A DNA stretch of 64,000 bases, from assembly GCF_023667495.1 (NCBI RefSeq), contig NZ_JAMOZL010000017.1, positions 1-64,000 on the forward strand. Direction: 5' to 3'. Below, one piece after another: positions 26,501 through 35,100 of the stretch. Made by a program: the position numbers and the translations under genes. The notes beneath the pieces are model-generated. The model made no database searches, was not told the DNA's origin, and saw nothing but the letters and a program-made list of their open reading frames with translations. Position 1 is the stretch's first letter, and each line of letters begins with the position of its first letter. Origin of the DNA: Dyadobacter sp. MSC1_007. Its GTDB lineage: Bacteria; Bacteroidota; Bacteroidia; Cytophagales; Spirosomataceae.

Positions 26501-26759
26501 GGATTGCGAGAGTGTACTTCCCGTTGGCGTCGGTGGTTGTCCCGTGGGCACTTCCTTTAATAACTACGGTAACACCCGGAAGCGGGGCATTTCCTTCTGC
26601 GGATAACACTGTGCCTGTGATGATCCTGTCGGTCACGGCTGCATAACCCGGCCCGTTCAAATGGCTTGCCATGGCCGGTGGCGGATACAGCAATGCGCAT
26701 AGCGTACAGGCCCGTGTCACGTGCAGCAAAGAGGTGGTAAATCCTTTGGCGATGTGCAT
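23571..26759 (-). CDS. SusC/RagA family TonB-linked outer-membrane transporter
   Basis: This 1062-residue TonB-dependent porin has an exported N-terminus and a carboxypeptidase-regulatory-like domain (about 45-115, ITGTVLSAEGNAPLPGVTVV). The SusC TonB-box-like stretch is NEVVVIGYGTLKKRDLTGAV, followed by a plug (RGQNSINAGSSPLIVLDG) and a 22-strand barrel ending in RIYTLGLDITL. There is no STN domain and no linked ECF sigma/FecR, so regulation differs from that of the two modules further right. It heads the operon running down to 16664. Confidence 0.94.
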   Translation of the reverse strand: MHIAKGFTTSLLHVTRACTLCALLYPPPAMASHLNGPGYAAVTDRIITGTVLSAEGNAPLPGVTVVIKGSAHGTTTDANGKYTLAIPGNVATIVFSAVGYVTQERDAGNASMLDIVLVSDQKTLNEVVVIGYGTLKKRDLTGAVSQVNATRLENENPQSVQDVLRGNVPGMNVGFSTSAKGGGNVSVRGQNSINAGSSPLIVLDGTIYYGGLEDINPNDIETIDVLKDASSSAVFGAKAASGVILITTKKGKEGKPTININSNFGFAEVARNQPVLSPEGFITWRQEVMRNINATAQPARFTDPSKLPSGVTLDEWLSYDGSKGDPTTVWLQRLGMQPAEIQNYKDGKSVDWYSKVFQKGFRQDHTVSLSGRNDRISYYMSLGYLKNEGIVVGDQYSTVRARLNLEGKVNNFLSVGMNTQFAKRDESQVPVNYDLARVLSPWGSEFDANGKYSWRPNGEASGGNHPYYAPSFISRDQGAMTLNSVIFAKVSLPLGITYQLNFTPRFDYTHRYNAESSKHAEWAAEGGRASRKDSTVFNWQVDNILKWSKTINQKHNIDLTFLANAERFRSWRDTISNKGFAPTDVLGYHNIQAGGLPIVYTDDQTSTADALMARLFYSFKEKYMLTLSSRRDGYSAFGQKNPRALFSSAAIGWVFTDEPFMNNKWLSYGKLRVSYGNNGNRDIPRYDALADLASGKYLHVKPDGTVYQVSQLYASRMANPNLKWEKTNALNVGLDFALFNNVIDGSIEFYKSTTKDLLVKRALPNVLGFDNVWDNLGEVQNKGLEISINSNNMRRENFSWRSTFNFQLNRNKIVHLYGNYVDIKDGAGNVTGRKEANDITNRWFIGHALDEIWNYRILGVWQKEEEAEAAKYGVKPGDFKLKDVNNDGKFTNDDKEFLGYTSPRFRWTFRNEFKLFKSFDISCMIYSYWGQKGTFNQMKNRDGFVDRTSSYVLPYWTEGNRSNEWARLYSSEGSATGYSVYRSKSFVRFENVSVAYTLPKTMTEKAAIRNLRIYANVRNIGFWAPKWDFWDPENGTNGTTNASIATSVPSPRIYTLGLDITL

Positions 26760-26814
26760 AGGTAAGGTGGTTTAAAATGATGTTTAGATGAAAGATAGCA
26801 TCCTGATATCATCG

Positions 26815-26840
26815 AATCCAGCCCCTTACCTGTCTGGATT
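26815..26840. promoter_or_regulatory. Inverted repeat upstream of SusC
   Basis: AATCCAG (26815-26821) and CTGGATT (26834-26840) form a 7-bp perfect dyad with a 12-nt spacer, 56-81 nt upstream of the SusC start. It lies between that start and the terminator of the preceding operon, so it is a plausible operator. Confidence 0.35.
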
Positions 26841-26924
26841 AACCCTAGTTTTTATACGGAGAATCTCACTGATTTAACGGTATCTTTTTGTTTTTCCGCT
26901 TTTTGTCGGTAGCTCTGTTGGACG

Positions 26925-26965
26925 AAAAAAAGCCGGTCGGATGCTCGCGCATCCGACCGGCTTTC
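26925..26965 (-). terminator. Strong terminator after the second SusC/SusD operon
   Basis: AGCCGGTCGGATGC (26931-26944) and GCATCCGACCGGCT (26949-26962) form a perfect 14-bp stem with a TCGC loop. On the minus strand it is followed by a run of T (A6 at 26925-26930 on plus). It cleanly separates the two SusC/SusD operons. Confidence 0.92.
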
Positions 26966-26990
26966 TCAACTAAACTATACTTTCTTCGGA

Positions 26991-28658
26991 TCAGTACCCA
27001 GTGTTCTGAGGGAAAACCGATTTGCCGTCCGTCGTCTTCGCACTTCTGTCGATCTGTGTCTGAGGAATAGGTCTCACAGCGTGGAATGCCTGGATGCTAG
27101 CGGCCTGAGGGTTGTATTTTTTCACCCTGTCGACCAATACTCCCCAACGTTTCAAATCCACCCAGCGGGTTTGCTCACCGGCAAGCTCCCGGGCGCGCTC
27201 CTCCATGATCGTTTCCATAGTCACATCCTTCACAGGAAGCACCATGGCTTCTTTTTTGCCTGGCCATCCGGCACGGAACCTGACCGCATTCAATGCGGCA
27301 GCAGCATCCACTTTATTTCCCGATTGGAACAAAGCTTCGGCAAGCATCAGGTACACATCTGCCAGACGTACCGCGAAATAATCACGGCTACCTGCTTCAT
27401 AGGTCATATCAGGGCGCTTTGTATCAAAGAACTTCTGCAAAGTCGGGAACAATGCTTCCGAATATTTGCTTGGTACGAGCACCTGGTATTTCTTTTTGGC
27501 ACGCTCCTCTTTGGTCATCTCGAAACCGGGGATAAATATCGCCGTGTCACCTGCCGCAAATGTTACCTTGGTTTTCGAATCGTCGAATGATGCCGCATTG
27601 TAAGTTCCGGGGTTATTGGAAAGCCAGGTATCACGGAAGGTCTTTTTGTAGCGAGAGTCGTTCGTACGATCAGCAAAAACCGTTTTAATCAGGTATTCGG
27701 TAGGTCTAAGCCTTTTGAATGGCCGACCCCAATAGGTATCCCTTTTCATACCAGGCTGCACATCATATTGCATCCCGAAATAAAGGTGAAGGCTGTTTCC
27801 GGTACCATTAGTCAATGCATCGGTCGTATACTGTACGGCAAACACCACCTCGCTGTTGATCTGGTTGTTCTCGTCGAACACACTTGCGAAATCGTCCAGC
27901 AGCTTGTAGCCATATTTGGTAGTTACGTTCGTGCAAAGTTCTGCCGCTTTTGTAAAGTCGTCCGCTGCTTTTTCGCTGGAATATGCTTTGGCAAGATAAA
28001 CCTTTGCAAGCATTGCTTCCGCTGCCGGCTTAGTTGCCCGTCCATAATCGTTCGACTGTGCTTTTGCTTCCAGATCGGCAACCGCCTCGCTCAAATCCTT
28101 GATAATGGCTGCATACATTTCAGCATCGGTAGCGCGCTTTGTTTCCTTCGTTGGAAGCACCGTTTCAGTCAATCGCAGGTCGACACCGCCATATTGCTGA
28201 TGCAGCAGGTAGTAGTAATGTCCACGCAGGAACTTAACCTCTGCGATTCGCAACTTCTTGGTCGCATCGGTCACACCCACCACATTGGGAGCCCTGTCGA
28301 TCACCGCATTACAAGTATTGATCCCCCTGTAAAGTTCGTCCCAAGTAGTCGCCAGATAGTCCACTGTCGGGTTCAACTGACCGTCATAGTAATGAAATCC
28401 TTTGTAACCTCCATCGGCACCAGTCGCATAAATGTCGGTCCCGTACTCGGTCAAGGTCAACCCCTGCTGGGTACCATAATAGAACCGCAGCGGCGTATAG
28501 GCAGCTTTAACGGCATCCTCAAAGCCCTTCGGCGTATTAAGATAATCGTTACCAACCCCTGAAATGATTTCCTCATCGAGGGCGTCCTTACACCCCTGCC
28601 CGGCCAGCATCATCGCTGCCATTCCGCATAATACTATCGATTTTCTTATATTCTTCAT
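26991..28658 (-). CDS. RagB/SusD family outer-membrane lipoprotein
   Basis: This 555-residue SusD homologue is co-transcribed with the SusC gene 36 nt upstream. The signal sequence ends at Cys23 (AGQGC), an imperfect lipobox. Typical blocks are NTPKGFEDAVKAAYTPLRFY near the N-terminus, LRIAEVKFLRGHYYYLLHQQ, the C-terminal ALNAVRFRAGWPG, EERARELAGEQTRWVDLKRW and VRPIPQTQIDRS. It should be a cell-surface substrate-binding subunit. No enzyme is linked in this operon, so the substrate is unknown. Confidence 0.93.
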   Translation of the reverse strand: MKNIRKSIVLCGMAAMMLAGQGCKDALDEEIISGVGNDYLNTPKGFEDAVKAAYTPLRFYYGTQQGLTLTEYGTDIYATGADGGYKGFHYYDGQLNPTVDYLATTWDELYRGINTCNAVIDRAPNVVGVTDATKKLRIAEVKFLRGHYYYLLHQQYGGVDLRLTETVLPTKETKRATDAEMYAAIIKDLSEAVADLEAKAQSNDYGRATKPAAEAMLAKVYLAKAYSSEKAADDFTKAAELCTNVTTKYGYKLLDDFASVFDENNQINSEVVFAVQYTTDALTNGTGNSLHLYFGMQYDVQPGMKRDTYWGRPFKRLRPTEYLIKTVFADRTNDSRYKKTFRDTWLSNNPGTYNAASFDDSKTKVTFAAGDTAIFIPGFEMTKEERAKKKYQVLVPSKYSEALFPTLQKFFDTKRPDMTYEAGSRDYFAVRLADVYLMLAEALFQSGNKVDAAAALNAVRFRAGWPGKKEAMVLPVKDVTMETIMEERARELAGEQTRWVDLKRWGVLVDRVKKYNPQAASIQAFHAVRPIPQTQIDRSAKTTDGKSVFPQNTGY

Positions 28659-28694
28659 TGTTAAATATCTTTTATAGGTATTAAACCTGGGCTT

Positions 28695-31600
28695 TTAGAA
28701 TTTTGCGTTCAATCCGAATGTGATCACCATCGTAGCAGGAGTTACACCCGTTCCACCAGCTGCAAGACCGGTACTTTCAGGGTCAACGCCGTTGTATTTG
28801 GTACGATACTTCGCCCAGATAACTGGCTGCTGAATGCTGGAATACAATCTGAGCGACTCCATTCCAAGTCTTTTGGACAACTCGGGTGTAAATGTATAAC
28901 CAACGTTGATGTTTCTCAACTTCACGAATGTTCCGTCGAAATAAGTCAATGTGCTTCCGTAAACAGGGAATTCCTGGTTGCTTTTCGGACGCGGGAATTC
29001 GTTGGTCGGATTGTTCGGTGTCCAGTAATCCACCTTCATTTGCTGATAGCGACCTGCCAGTGCATTGTTGTTTCTGTGGAACTCGCTGCGGATCAGGTTA
29101 CCTACGCGGGCAAAGAAGAAGAACGACAGGTCAAAACCCTTGAAACTGAAACGGTTGGTGATACCACCACTGAAGTCAGGAACATCAGAACCGATGATTT
29201 CGCGGTCGGATGCATTGATCTTGCCATCACCATTCACATCTTTAAGTTTGATCTGACCAACTTCGCTGGCAAAGGATTTCGCGGCGTCCGCTTCATTGGT
29301 TTGCCAGATACCCACTTTTCTATAATCGTAAACTGTGCTGAGTGCACGGCCGATGAACCAGCCATTACCTACGTCATCCACTTTTCCGTTGTACAGCGAC
29401 AGGATCGCCTCTGTGTTCTTGGTAAATGTAAAGTCAGTCGTCCATTTAAAGCTACTCGGAGAATCGACATTGGTAGTAGTAAAGCCTAACTCGATACCAC
29501 GGTTGCGGGTTTCACCGACGTTACGTGTAACAGCATTGAAGCCGATCGATCCGGGCAGCTGATCCGACAAAAGCAAATCAGTTGTATTGGTCTGATAAAA
29601 TTCGAGTGAACCTTGTACCCGTCCGCGAAGGAAGCTAAAATCCAAGCCGACGTTAGCCGTGGCGGATGATTCCCAGTGCAAATCCGCATTCCCGATCGTA
29701 CCGGGACGGTAACCATAGGCAGGTGATGCGTTCCAGGCGTAGGCCGTTCTTCCAAGGAAGGCTTGCGTTTGATAAGGCGCCAGACCTGTGTTACCCACTT
29801 TACCCCAGCCTGCACGAATCTTCAACAGGTCGACCCAGGAAACGCTTTTCAAAAAAGTCTCATTGCCAAGATTCCAACCTACTGCTACACCAGGGAAGTT
29901 ACCATATTTGTTGTTTTCCCCGAAACGGCTGGACCCGTCGCGACGCATCGTTAATGTCAAGAGATATTTGTCGTTGTAATCGTAGTTGATACGGCCCATA
30001 TAAGAATTAATAGCCCATTCAACCACTCCGCTGATCGGAGAAAATACCGTCGTTGCCGCACCGAGGTTATAGAATGATTGCGATTCAACCGGCACACCCT
30101 GCACCGACGCACCGAATCCCTCTGCACGGTCCCGCTGCATGGAGTGCAGCAAGGTCACATTCAGGTTATGTTTTCCACCGAACGTTTTAGTGTAATTGAC
30201 AATGTTTTCCAAAGTCCAGTTGAAGCCGAATGCGCTGGTAGCGCTCGCCTGTGCGTCACCGCCTTTCCGGGCGTTGGTTTGCGCTCCAATAAACCTTCCG
30301 TACCGGGTAATGGTAAAGTCCGGCCCGAAGTTGACACGGTATTTCAAACCCGGAAGAATGGTAAATTCTGTATAAAGACTATTGAAAATACGGTAGCGTT
30401 TCATCTCATCGACCTGGGCGCCTGGAACCAATTCCGCCAACGGATTAGTAAGCAAAGCATCGTTGGTAGGTGAGAAAATCAGCTTGCCGTTGTCATCGTA
30501 CGGTACAGCCAGAGGGTTCTGGTTGATAGTCATTCCGTAGGTATTCAGGTTCTCACCATTACGGGTGCTGGTCATCGAATAAGACGATAAACCGACCTTG
30601 AACCAACTGTTGACATTGTGATCGATGTTGGCACGCAGCGAAAGCCTTTTAAAATTGGCTTCCTTCACAATTCCCTTATCCTGGAAAAAGCCACCAGAGA
30701 TAAAAAATTGCGTCCTGTCGCTCCCGCCCTGGATACCGACCGAGTGGTTCTGCATTACCCCGCTTTTCAGAACGAGGTCCTGCCAGTCTGTGCTCGTGTT
30801 ATTGGCGAGGCCTTTGGCCACGTTAGGGTCACCGCCCAATACTGCTATCTTTCCATCGGCAACCGGGTCTACGGTTCCAGTTGGTACCACGTTACCTGCT
30901 GCATCTTTGTATCCACCAGTCGCCCGGTATGCTTCACGTACGTACTCGGCAAACTCTTGTCCGTTAAACAGCTCGACTTTATCTAATGCTTTCGAAACAC
31001 CTACATATCCGTCGTAGCTGACAGTTGTTTTACCTTTCTGCCCGCCTCTTTTTGTACTTACGATGATAACACCGTTCGCGCCGCGTGCACCGTAGATCGC
31101 GGTGGCAGTTGCGTCTTTCAGAACTTCCATCGACTGGATGTCGCTGGGGTTCATGTCTTCATAACCTCCTGCCAGCGGGATACCGTCCACTACATACAAT
31201 GGATCGTTACCGGCGTTGAATGAACGTCGTCCGCGGATCAGTATCCTGGGCACCGTGCCAGGTTTCGAACCCGATTGCGTCACATCCACCCCGGCGGCAC
31301 GTCCTTGCAATGCCTGGCCAAGGTTCGTAATAGGCATTTCATTGATTTCTTTTGCGCCAACAGACGAAATCGCACCTGTCAACTGGCTTTTCTTTTGCGT
31401 ACCATAACCCACCACGACCACCTCGGTCAGCGTTTTAAGGTCGCTGCTCAATGCTATATCAATAACACTTTTAGTCCCTACCGGAATTTCCTGCGTTACA
31501 AAACCCACCGCTGAAAACACCAGTACGGCGTTATCATCGGGAATGCTGATCTTGAAAACTCCGTCCACATCTGTGTTTGTACCGGTTTTGCTTCCTTTTA

Positions 31601-31820
31601 AAACTACGGAAACACCCGGTATCGGAAGATTGTCTTCCGAAGCTGTCACCTTACCGGAGACAGTTTTGTCAATTACTTTGACAGTCAGGTTTGTTGTTTT
31701 GACCATCGGATAGGCCTGCCCCGTAAAGCCCGTAACCACCACCCCAACCATTGCCCAACGTTTCATACAGTGGCCAACACTTGTAAATTTTCTTTTCATA
31801 CGCATTGATTGTTTAACCAT
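28695..31820 (-). CDS. SusC/RagA family TonB-linked outer-membrane transporter
   Basis: This 1041-residue TonB-dependent transporter starts at the ATG at 31820; other ATGs at 31805 and 31799 are possible, and a TTG at 31886 is less likely. An export signal (AMVGVVVTGFTGQAYPMV) is followed by a CarboxypepD-regulatory domain (SGKVTASEDNLPIPGVSVVL) and the TonB-box-like TEVVVVGYGTQKKSQLTGAI. The plug (GSKPGTVPRILIRGRRSFNA) and a barrel ending in TMVITFGLNAKF complete it. There is no STN domain or linked sigma factor. Expression may depend on the dyad in the 495-bp upstream gap. Confidence 0.92.
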   Translation of the reverse strand: MVKQSMRMKRKFTSVGHCMKRWAMVGVVVTGFTGQAYPMVKTTNLTVKVIDKTVSGKVTASEDNLPIPGVSVVLKGSKTGTNTDVDGVFKISIPDDNAVLVFSAVGFVTQEIPVGTKSVIDIALSSDLKTLTEVVVVGYGTQKKSQLTGAISSVGAKEINEMPITNLGQALQGRAAGVDVTQSGSKPGTVPRILIRGRRSFNAGNDPLYVVDGIPLAGGYEDMNPSDIQSMEVLKDATATAIYGARGANGVIIVSTKRGGQKGKTTVSYDGYVGVSKALDKVELFNGQEFAEYVREAYRATGGYKDAAGNVVPTGTVDPVADGKIAVLGGDPNVAKGLANNTSTDWQDLVLKSGVMQNHSVGIQGGSDRTQFFISGGFFQDKGIVKEANFKRLSLRANIDHNVNSWFKVGLSSYSMTSTRNGENLNTYGMTINQNPLAVPYDDNGKLIFSPTNDALLTNPLAELVPGAQVDEMKRYRIFNSLYTEFTILPGLKYRVNFGPDFTITRYGRFIGAQTNARKGGDAQASATSAFGFNWTLENIVNYTKTFGGKHNLNVTLLHSMQRDRAEGFGASVQGVPVESQSFYNLGAATTVFSPISGVVEWAINSYMGRINYDYNDKYLLTLTMRRDGSSRFGENNKYGNFPGVAVGWNLGNETFLKSVSWVDLLKIRAGWGKVGNTGLAPYQTQAFLGRTAYAWNASPAYGYRPGTIGNADLHWESSATANVGLDFSFLRGRVQGSLEFYQTNTTDLLLSDQLPGSIGFNAVTRNVGETRNRGIELGFTTTNVDSPSSFKWTTDFTFTKNTEAILSLYNGKVDDVGNGWFIGRALSTVYDYRKVGIWQTNEADAAKSFASEVGQIKLKDVNGDGKINASDREIIGSDVPDFSGGITNRFSFKGFDLSFFFFARVGNLIRSEFHRNNNALAGRYQQMKVDYWTPNNPTNEFPRPKSNQEFPVYGSTLTYFDGTFVKLRNINVGYTFTPELSKRLGMESLRLYSSIQQPVIWAKYRTKYNGVDPESTGLAAGGTGVTPATMVITFGLNAKF

Positions 31821-32009
31821 TAATAGTTCACCATAACTTACTTGACGAATACTGGATAGAGAGTCCCTTACAAAAAAGTCATACAAATTCTCGGTTAATT
31901 ACAAGACAACATACAGTTACTTAGCATCGAACTGTAACTATTCCGATGAAACTTATTATTTGAAAGGGGCTTAGGGCTGATGTAATTTTTTCGACTTCTG
32001 CAAATAGTA

Positions 32010-32069
32010 CTGATTTGAATAATTCCAATAAGTACATTATTTGTACTTATAGTACAATTTGAAAATCAG
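32010..32069. promoter_or_regulatory. Nested palindrome upstream of SusC, operator-like
   Basis: ATAAGTACA (32028-32036) and TGTACTTAT (32042-32050) form a perfect 9-bp inverted repeat with a 5-nt loop. Outer arms CTGATTT (32010-32016) and AAATCAG (32063-32069) pair as well. Four GTAC cores occur within about 50 bp. It lies 190-250 bp upstream of the SusC start on the minus strand. Confidence 0.45.
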
Positions 32070-32211
32070 TTTGAGAATAGAGATTCGGGGAGATATTTGA
32101 AAATTATCTGCAAAGTTTATTTATGCAATCGATATCGGGAACGTTGCCAAGATAGACCTCAACCAATATTTTATTATAAAATATTTACATAAATGCATAC
32201 AAAAATAGCAA

Positions 32212-32277
32212 TCCCGCGAGCCGTCTCTTAGATCAATATTGGATTAAACCAATATTAATTTAGAAATAGCCGCGGGA
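32212..32277 (-). terminator. Imperfect long hairpin, likely terminator of the 13-kb operon
   Basis: Outer arms TCCCGCG (32212-32218) and CGCGGGA (32271-32277) and inner arms AATATTGG (32235-32242) and CCAATATT (32249-32256) fold together, with weaker pairing between. On the minus strand a T-rich stretch (TTGCTATTTTTG) follows. It lies 39 nt after the DUF1735-type gene stop. Confidence 0.55.
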
Positions 32278-32315
32278 CCACGGTCTAAAAAAAAGCTAAT
32301 GAAGCGTAATCTGTC

Positions 32316-33287
32316 CTATTTGTAATGGTCTGGGTTTTCGTCCTGCCATTCATTGACACCGTCGCGGATACGGTTCCGGAATGTCAGCGTATCCTGTGCA
32401 AAAGAGGTGGTGCCATCCTCGTTTTCATATTTATAACTTAAAAATAGCTTCCTGTTTTGTAACAGTTTTGCACGGTTGAAAGTACTGGTGCCGTCGCCGG
32501 TGACATCAACGGAAGACCCGTCTGCTTTACTCACTGTAATCGTTTCTCCGTCGAGGGTGATCTTGAACTTGCCCTCTTTGTCACTAATCTTGTTCGTAAC
32601 GAGGGCGTTCGGAGCAATGGTTTTCAAGGCAAAAATCTTGGTCTCGGGTGAAGGTATCGTGGTGTAATACCGGGTGGTCTTCACAACCTTGCCCGAAGCG
32701 TCCTTCACCGTTGTAACTCCGCCATGCCAGTAGTTACCGAACAGCATGTTTTCGTATTTGAGCCCGACCACGGCATATCTCTTGGCACGATGGATCGAGT
32801 CCGCCTCGGCCGTCGTGATGTAGAACGGGATTGCATAAGTCGGTTTGAGTGTTGCCGCATCGGCGAGGAACCTGGCTGAATCCGCTTTGATAACCACCGA
32901 ACCCATATGGTTGCCAGCTTTGATGACCATTTTGCTATTGTCCGAGATTGTGAAGTAATCTGCAGGCATCGGCTTTAAGGTATCCACGCTGCTCACCGCT
33001 TCCCGGATGTAGTTGGCCCCGGCTTTCATTGCCGACAGGATATCTTTGGTGATCAGCGCATTATCCATCGAAAAATTAACGACCCTGTCCCTGCCGTTCT
33101 CGCGGACACCAGCCAGCGCCGCACCGACTTCTATCTTCATCCCCTCTCCCACCACGAAGGTCCGCACGTTGGTCTGGTACATAAAATAAACGGAGGTGTA
33201 ATCGAAATCCTCAATATAATCGTCGTAGCACGAACTCATTAATACCGACAGTAACAGGGCGATTGTGATCTTCTTTTTCATAATCAT
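32316..33287 (-). CDS. DUF1735-type (BT_3987-like) outer-membrane lipoprotein
   Basis: This 323-residue lipoprotein has a short signal sequence and lipobox (MSSC, Cys20). The N-terminal half resembles the DUF1735/BT_3987 N-terminal Ig-like domain (YTSVYFMYQTNVRTFVVGEG, PADYFTISDNSKMVI, ATLKPTYAIPFYIT). Such proteins often follow SusD and act as extra surface glycan-binding or SusE/SusF-like components. It starts 6 nt after the preceding SusD and ends the 13-kb operon. ATGs at 33287 and 33281 are both possible. The domain assignment is by memory of sequence patterns, not by search. Confidence 0.7.
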   Translation of the reverse strand: MIMKKKITIALLLSVLMSSCYDDYIEDFDYTSVYFMYQTNVRTFVVGEGMKIEVGAALAGVRENGRDRVVNFSMDNALITKDILSAMKAGANYIREAVSSVDTLKPMPADYFTISDNSKMVIKAGNHMGSVVIKADSARFLADAATLKPTYAIPFYITTAEADSIHRAKRYAVVGLKYENMLFGNYWHGGVTTVKDASGKVVKTTRYYTTIPSPETKIFALKTIAPNALVTNKISDKEGKFKITLDGETITVSKADGSSVDVTGDGTSTFNRAKLLQNRKLFLSYKYENEDGTTSFAQDTLTFRNRIRDGVNEWQDENPDHYK

Positions 33288-33293
33288 TAAGGT

Positions 33294-35090
33294 TTATTTC
33301 CAGGTTTCCCAGCCATCGTTTTGAACCAGGCTACTCATTCTTAAAATTTCGTCGTACGGAATAGGCAAAAAGGCAGATGTATACGAACGTGCTTCCACGA
33401 CCTCGTTGAGCTTGTAGGTAAATGTGCCATCCGAATTTCGGATGATCCTGGCCATATGCGTGGGCTTGTTGATATCTGTCAGGTTAGTGGTCCACCGGCG
33501 CTGATCGAAGAAACGCAACCCTTCAAAGCAAGTCTCGATGCGACGTTCGTTTTTGATGAACCCGTCGAATGCTGCTTTGCCTTGCGAAGAAATTTCGGTC
33601 AGATAAGGATCGGTTGTAAAGCCCTTTCCGCCGTCGGTGTTGTCCTTTTTGCGGAGATAGGCCATCGCGTCTTTCGCCGACATGCCATATTTAGCCCCAG
33701 ACGGCCCTTCTACCTGATTGGCCGCTTCGGCAAATGTGAGCAGCATGTGCTCCCACCGGATGAAGAACTTGGAATGCGGTTGCCGGTTAATCGAGTTATC
33801 CGACCAGTTAAGTCCCATAAATACCATTTTCTTAATGTGATAATTGGTACGGCTGTTAACCGCCGGCCCGGCTGCATCTTTGGCGTTCTGCCAGTTTTCG
33901 AAGGTGTACATCACCTTGGTAGAATTGATCTTCACCGCATCCGCATTGTTATGGAATATGGTCGCATAAAAGCGCGGATCGCGATCTGCATAGGGTTTTG
34001 CCGGGTCATATTTGCTTTTTGGGTCGGTGATCGGGTAGCCGTTTTTCATCGGAAAAGCATCGACAAGGTCCTGGGTTGCGCCTACCGAACCTGTTCCCTG
34101 AAACCCGCCGGGGTAAAACATGCGCTCCATGGCATCATTGGCATTGTTATAGCGGGAAGCAAATACGATCCCTCCGAAATTCGGGTCAAACCAGTTCACG
34201 GCCTTCACCGGATTGAAGCCATTCGTAACCGCATCGGTCTTCATTTTGAAATCGATGACTTCCTTAGCATGCTTTGCCGCCAGCTCCCAGCGGGTCACGT
34301 CATTGGTTGGATTGAACCGCGGACTCGCCCAGGTCAGGTACACCAGCGCCTTGATAGCGCGGGTAGTGATACCGTCGAACCGGCCCCAATATCTGCCGCC
34401 TGCATAAGCGCGGTCGTTGACGTTCTTAACGAGAAAATCACGATGGGCTATGGGTAGGTATTTGTAGGCTGAGTCGCAATCAGCGACGATCTGCTTTACG
34501 CATTCGTCATAGGTGTTACGCGCCAGATTGGTTTCCTTCTTCACATCGATGGGTTCCAACACGATTGGAAAACCAAGCAGTTGCCCGTTCGCCATTCCTC
34601 CAAACTTTTGAAGCAGGTCCCATTGAAACCAGGCACGTAACGCAAATGCTTCGCCCTGCAAACGGTTTTTAACAAGGCTATCCAAATGCGGATCGATCAG
34701 AAAGCGGGTGTTATAGCCCCGGCGGTCTTTCAAGAAAAGGTTAACCAGATAAATAGAACGGTAATCACGGTCCCAGTAAGTCCTGAAAGGATCCTGGTTG
34801 AAAGGTAAAGTCCCGGTGGCGAGACGACTCAGAGCGTGGGTGGTACTGGTGATCACCACGTCGTCCGATGCGCCGTCGAGATAGACGCCCTCGTTATCAT
34901 TATAGCCACGAGGCATGTTTTCGTAGCATTGTCCTACCAGCCCCTGCACCATATCCTGGTATTTCCAGATGTCATCCGTGGTGCGGTTGCCATTCGGATA
35001 AGGTTCGAGGTAGTTCACACAGGATGTCGCAATCCATGCGAGCGCCACTGTGCGGAGTATATTTTTGATATATATTGATTTCAAATTCAT
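33294..35090 (-). CDS. RagB/SusD family lipoprotein (second pair of the operon)
   Basis: This 598-residue SusD homologue has a lipobox (ATSC, Cys24). Recognisable SusD blocks are RLQGEAFALRAWFQWDLLQK, RWEHMLLTFAEAANQVEGP and the C-terminal ERRIETCFEGLRFFDQRRW with AFLPIPYDEILRMS. It lies 10 nt after its cognate SusC and 6 nt before the DUF1735-type gene, so the three are translated together. It should be the binding lid for the divergent SusC upstream. Ligand unknown. Confidence 0.92.
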   Translation of the reverse strand: MNLKSIYIKNILRTVALAWIATSCVNYLEPYPNGNRTTDDIWKYQDMVQGLVGQCYENMPRGYNDNEGVYLDGASDDVVITSTTHALSRLATGTLPFNQDPFRTYWDRDYRSIYLVNLFLKDRRGYNTRFLIDPHLDSLVKNRLQGEAFALRAWFQWDLLQKFGGMANGQLLGFPIVLEPIDVKKETNLARNTYDECVKQIVADCDSAYKYLPIAHRDFLVKNVNDRAYAGGRYWGRFDGITTRAIKALVYLTWASPRFNPTNDVTRWELAAKHAKEVIDFKMKTDAVTNGFNPVKAVNWFDPNFGGIVFASRYNNANDAMERMFYPGGFQGTGSVGATQDLVDAFPMKNGYPITDPKSKYDPAKPYADRDPRFYATIFHNNADAVKINSTKVMYTFENWQNAKDAAGPAVNSRTNYHIKKMVFMGLNWSDNSINRQPHSKFFIRWEHMLLTFAEAANQVEGPSGAKYGMSAKDAMAYLRKKDNTDGGKGFTTDPYLTEISSQGKAAFDGFIKNERRIETCFEGLRFFDQRRWTTNLTDINKPTHMARIIRNSDGTFTYKLNEVVEARSYTSAFLPIPYDEILRMSSLVQNDGWETWK

Positions 35091-35100
35091 AAGTCAAGCA

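Larger units (their letters stand above)
31821..32315. other. 495-bp AT-rich intergenic region
   Basis: No gene is visible here. The region carries the promoter side of the SusC at 31820 and the 3' end of the operon ending at 32316. It holds a composite palindrome at 32010-32069, a terminator-like dyad at 32212-32277, and a weaker repeat AGTTAC/GTAACT (31915-31920 and 31933-31938). No exact TAnnTTTG element is found on the minus strand; the nearest fit is TACTATTTG (complement of 32001-32009). Confidence 0.7.

Noticed and set aside
33456-34457. Open frame of 333 codons on the plus strand opposite SusD
   Set aside because: It is the shadow of a conserved SusD gene and has no signal, family motif or promoter.
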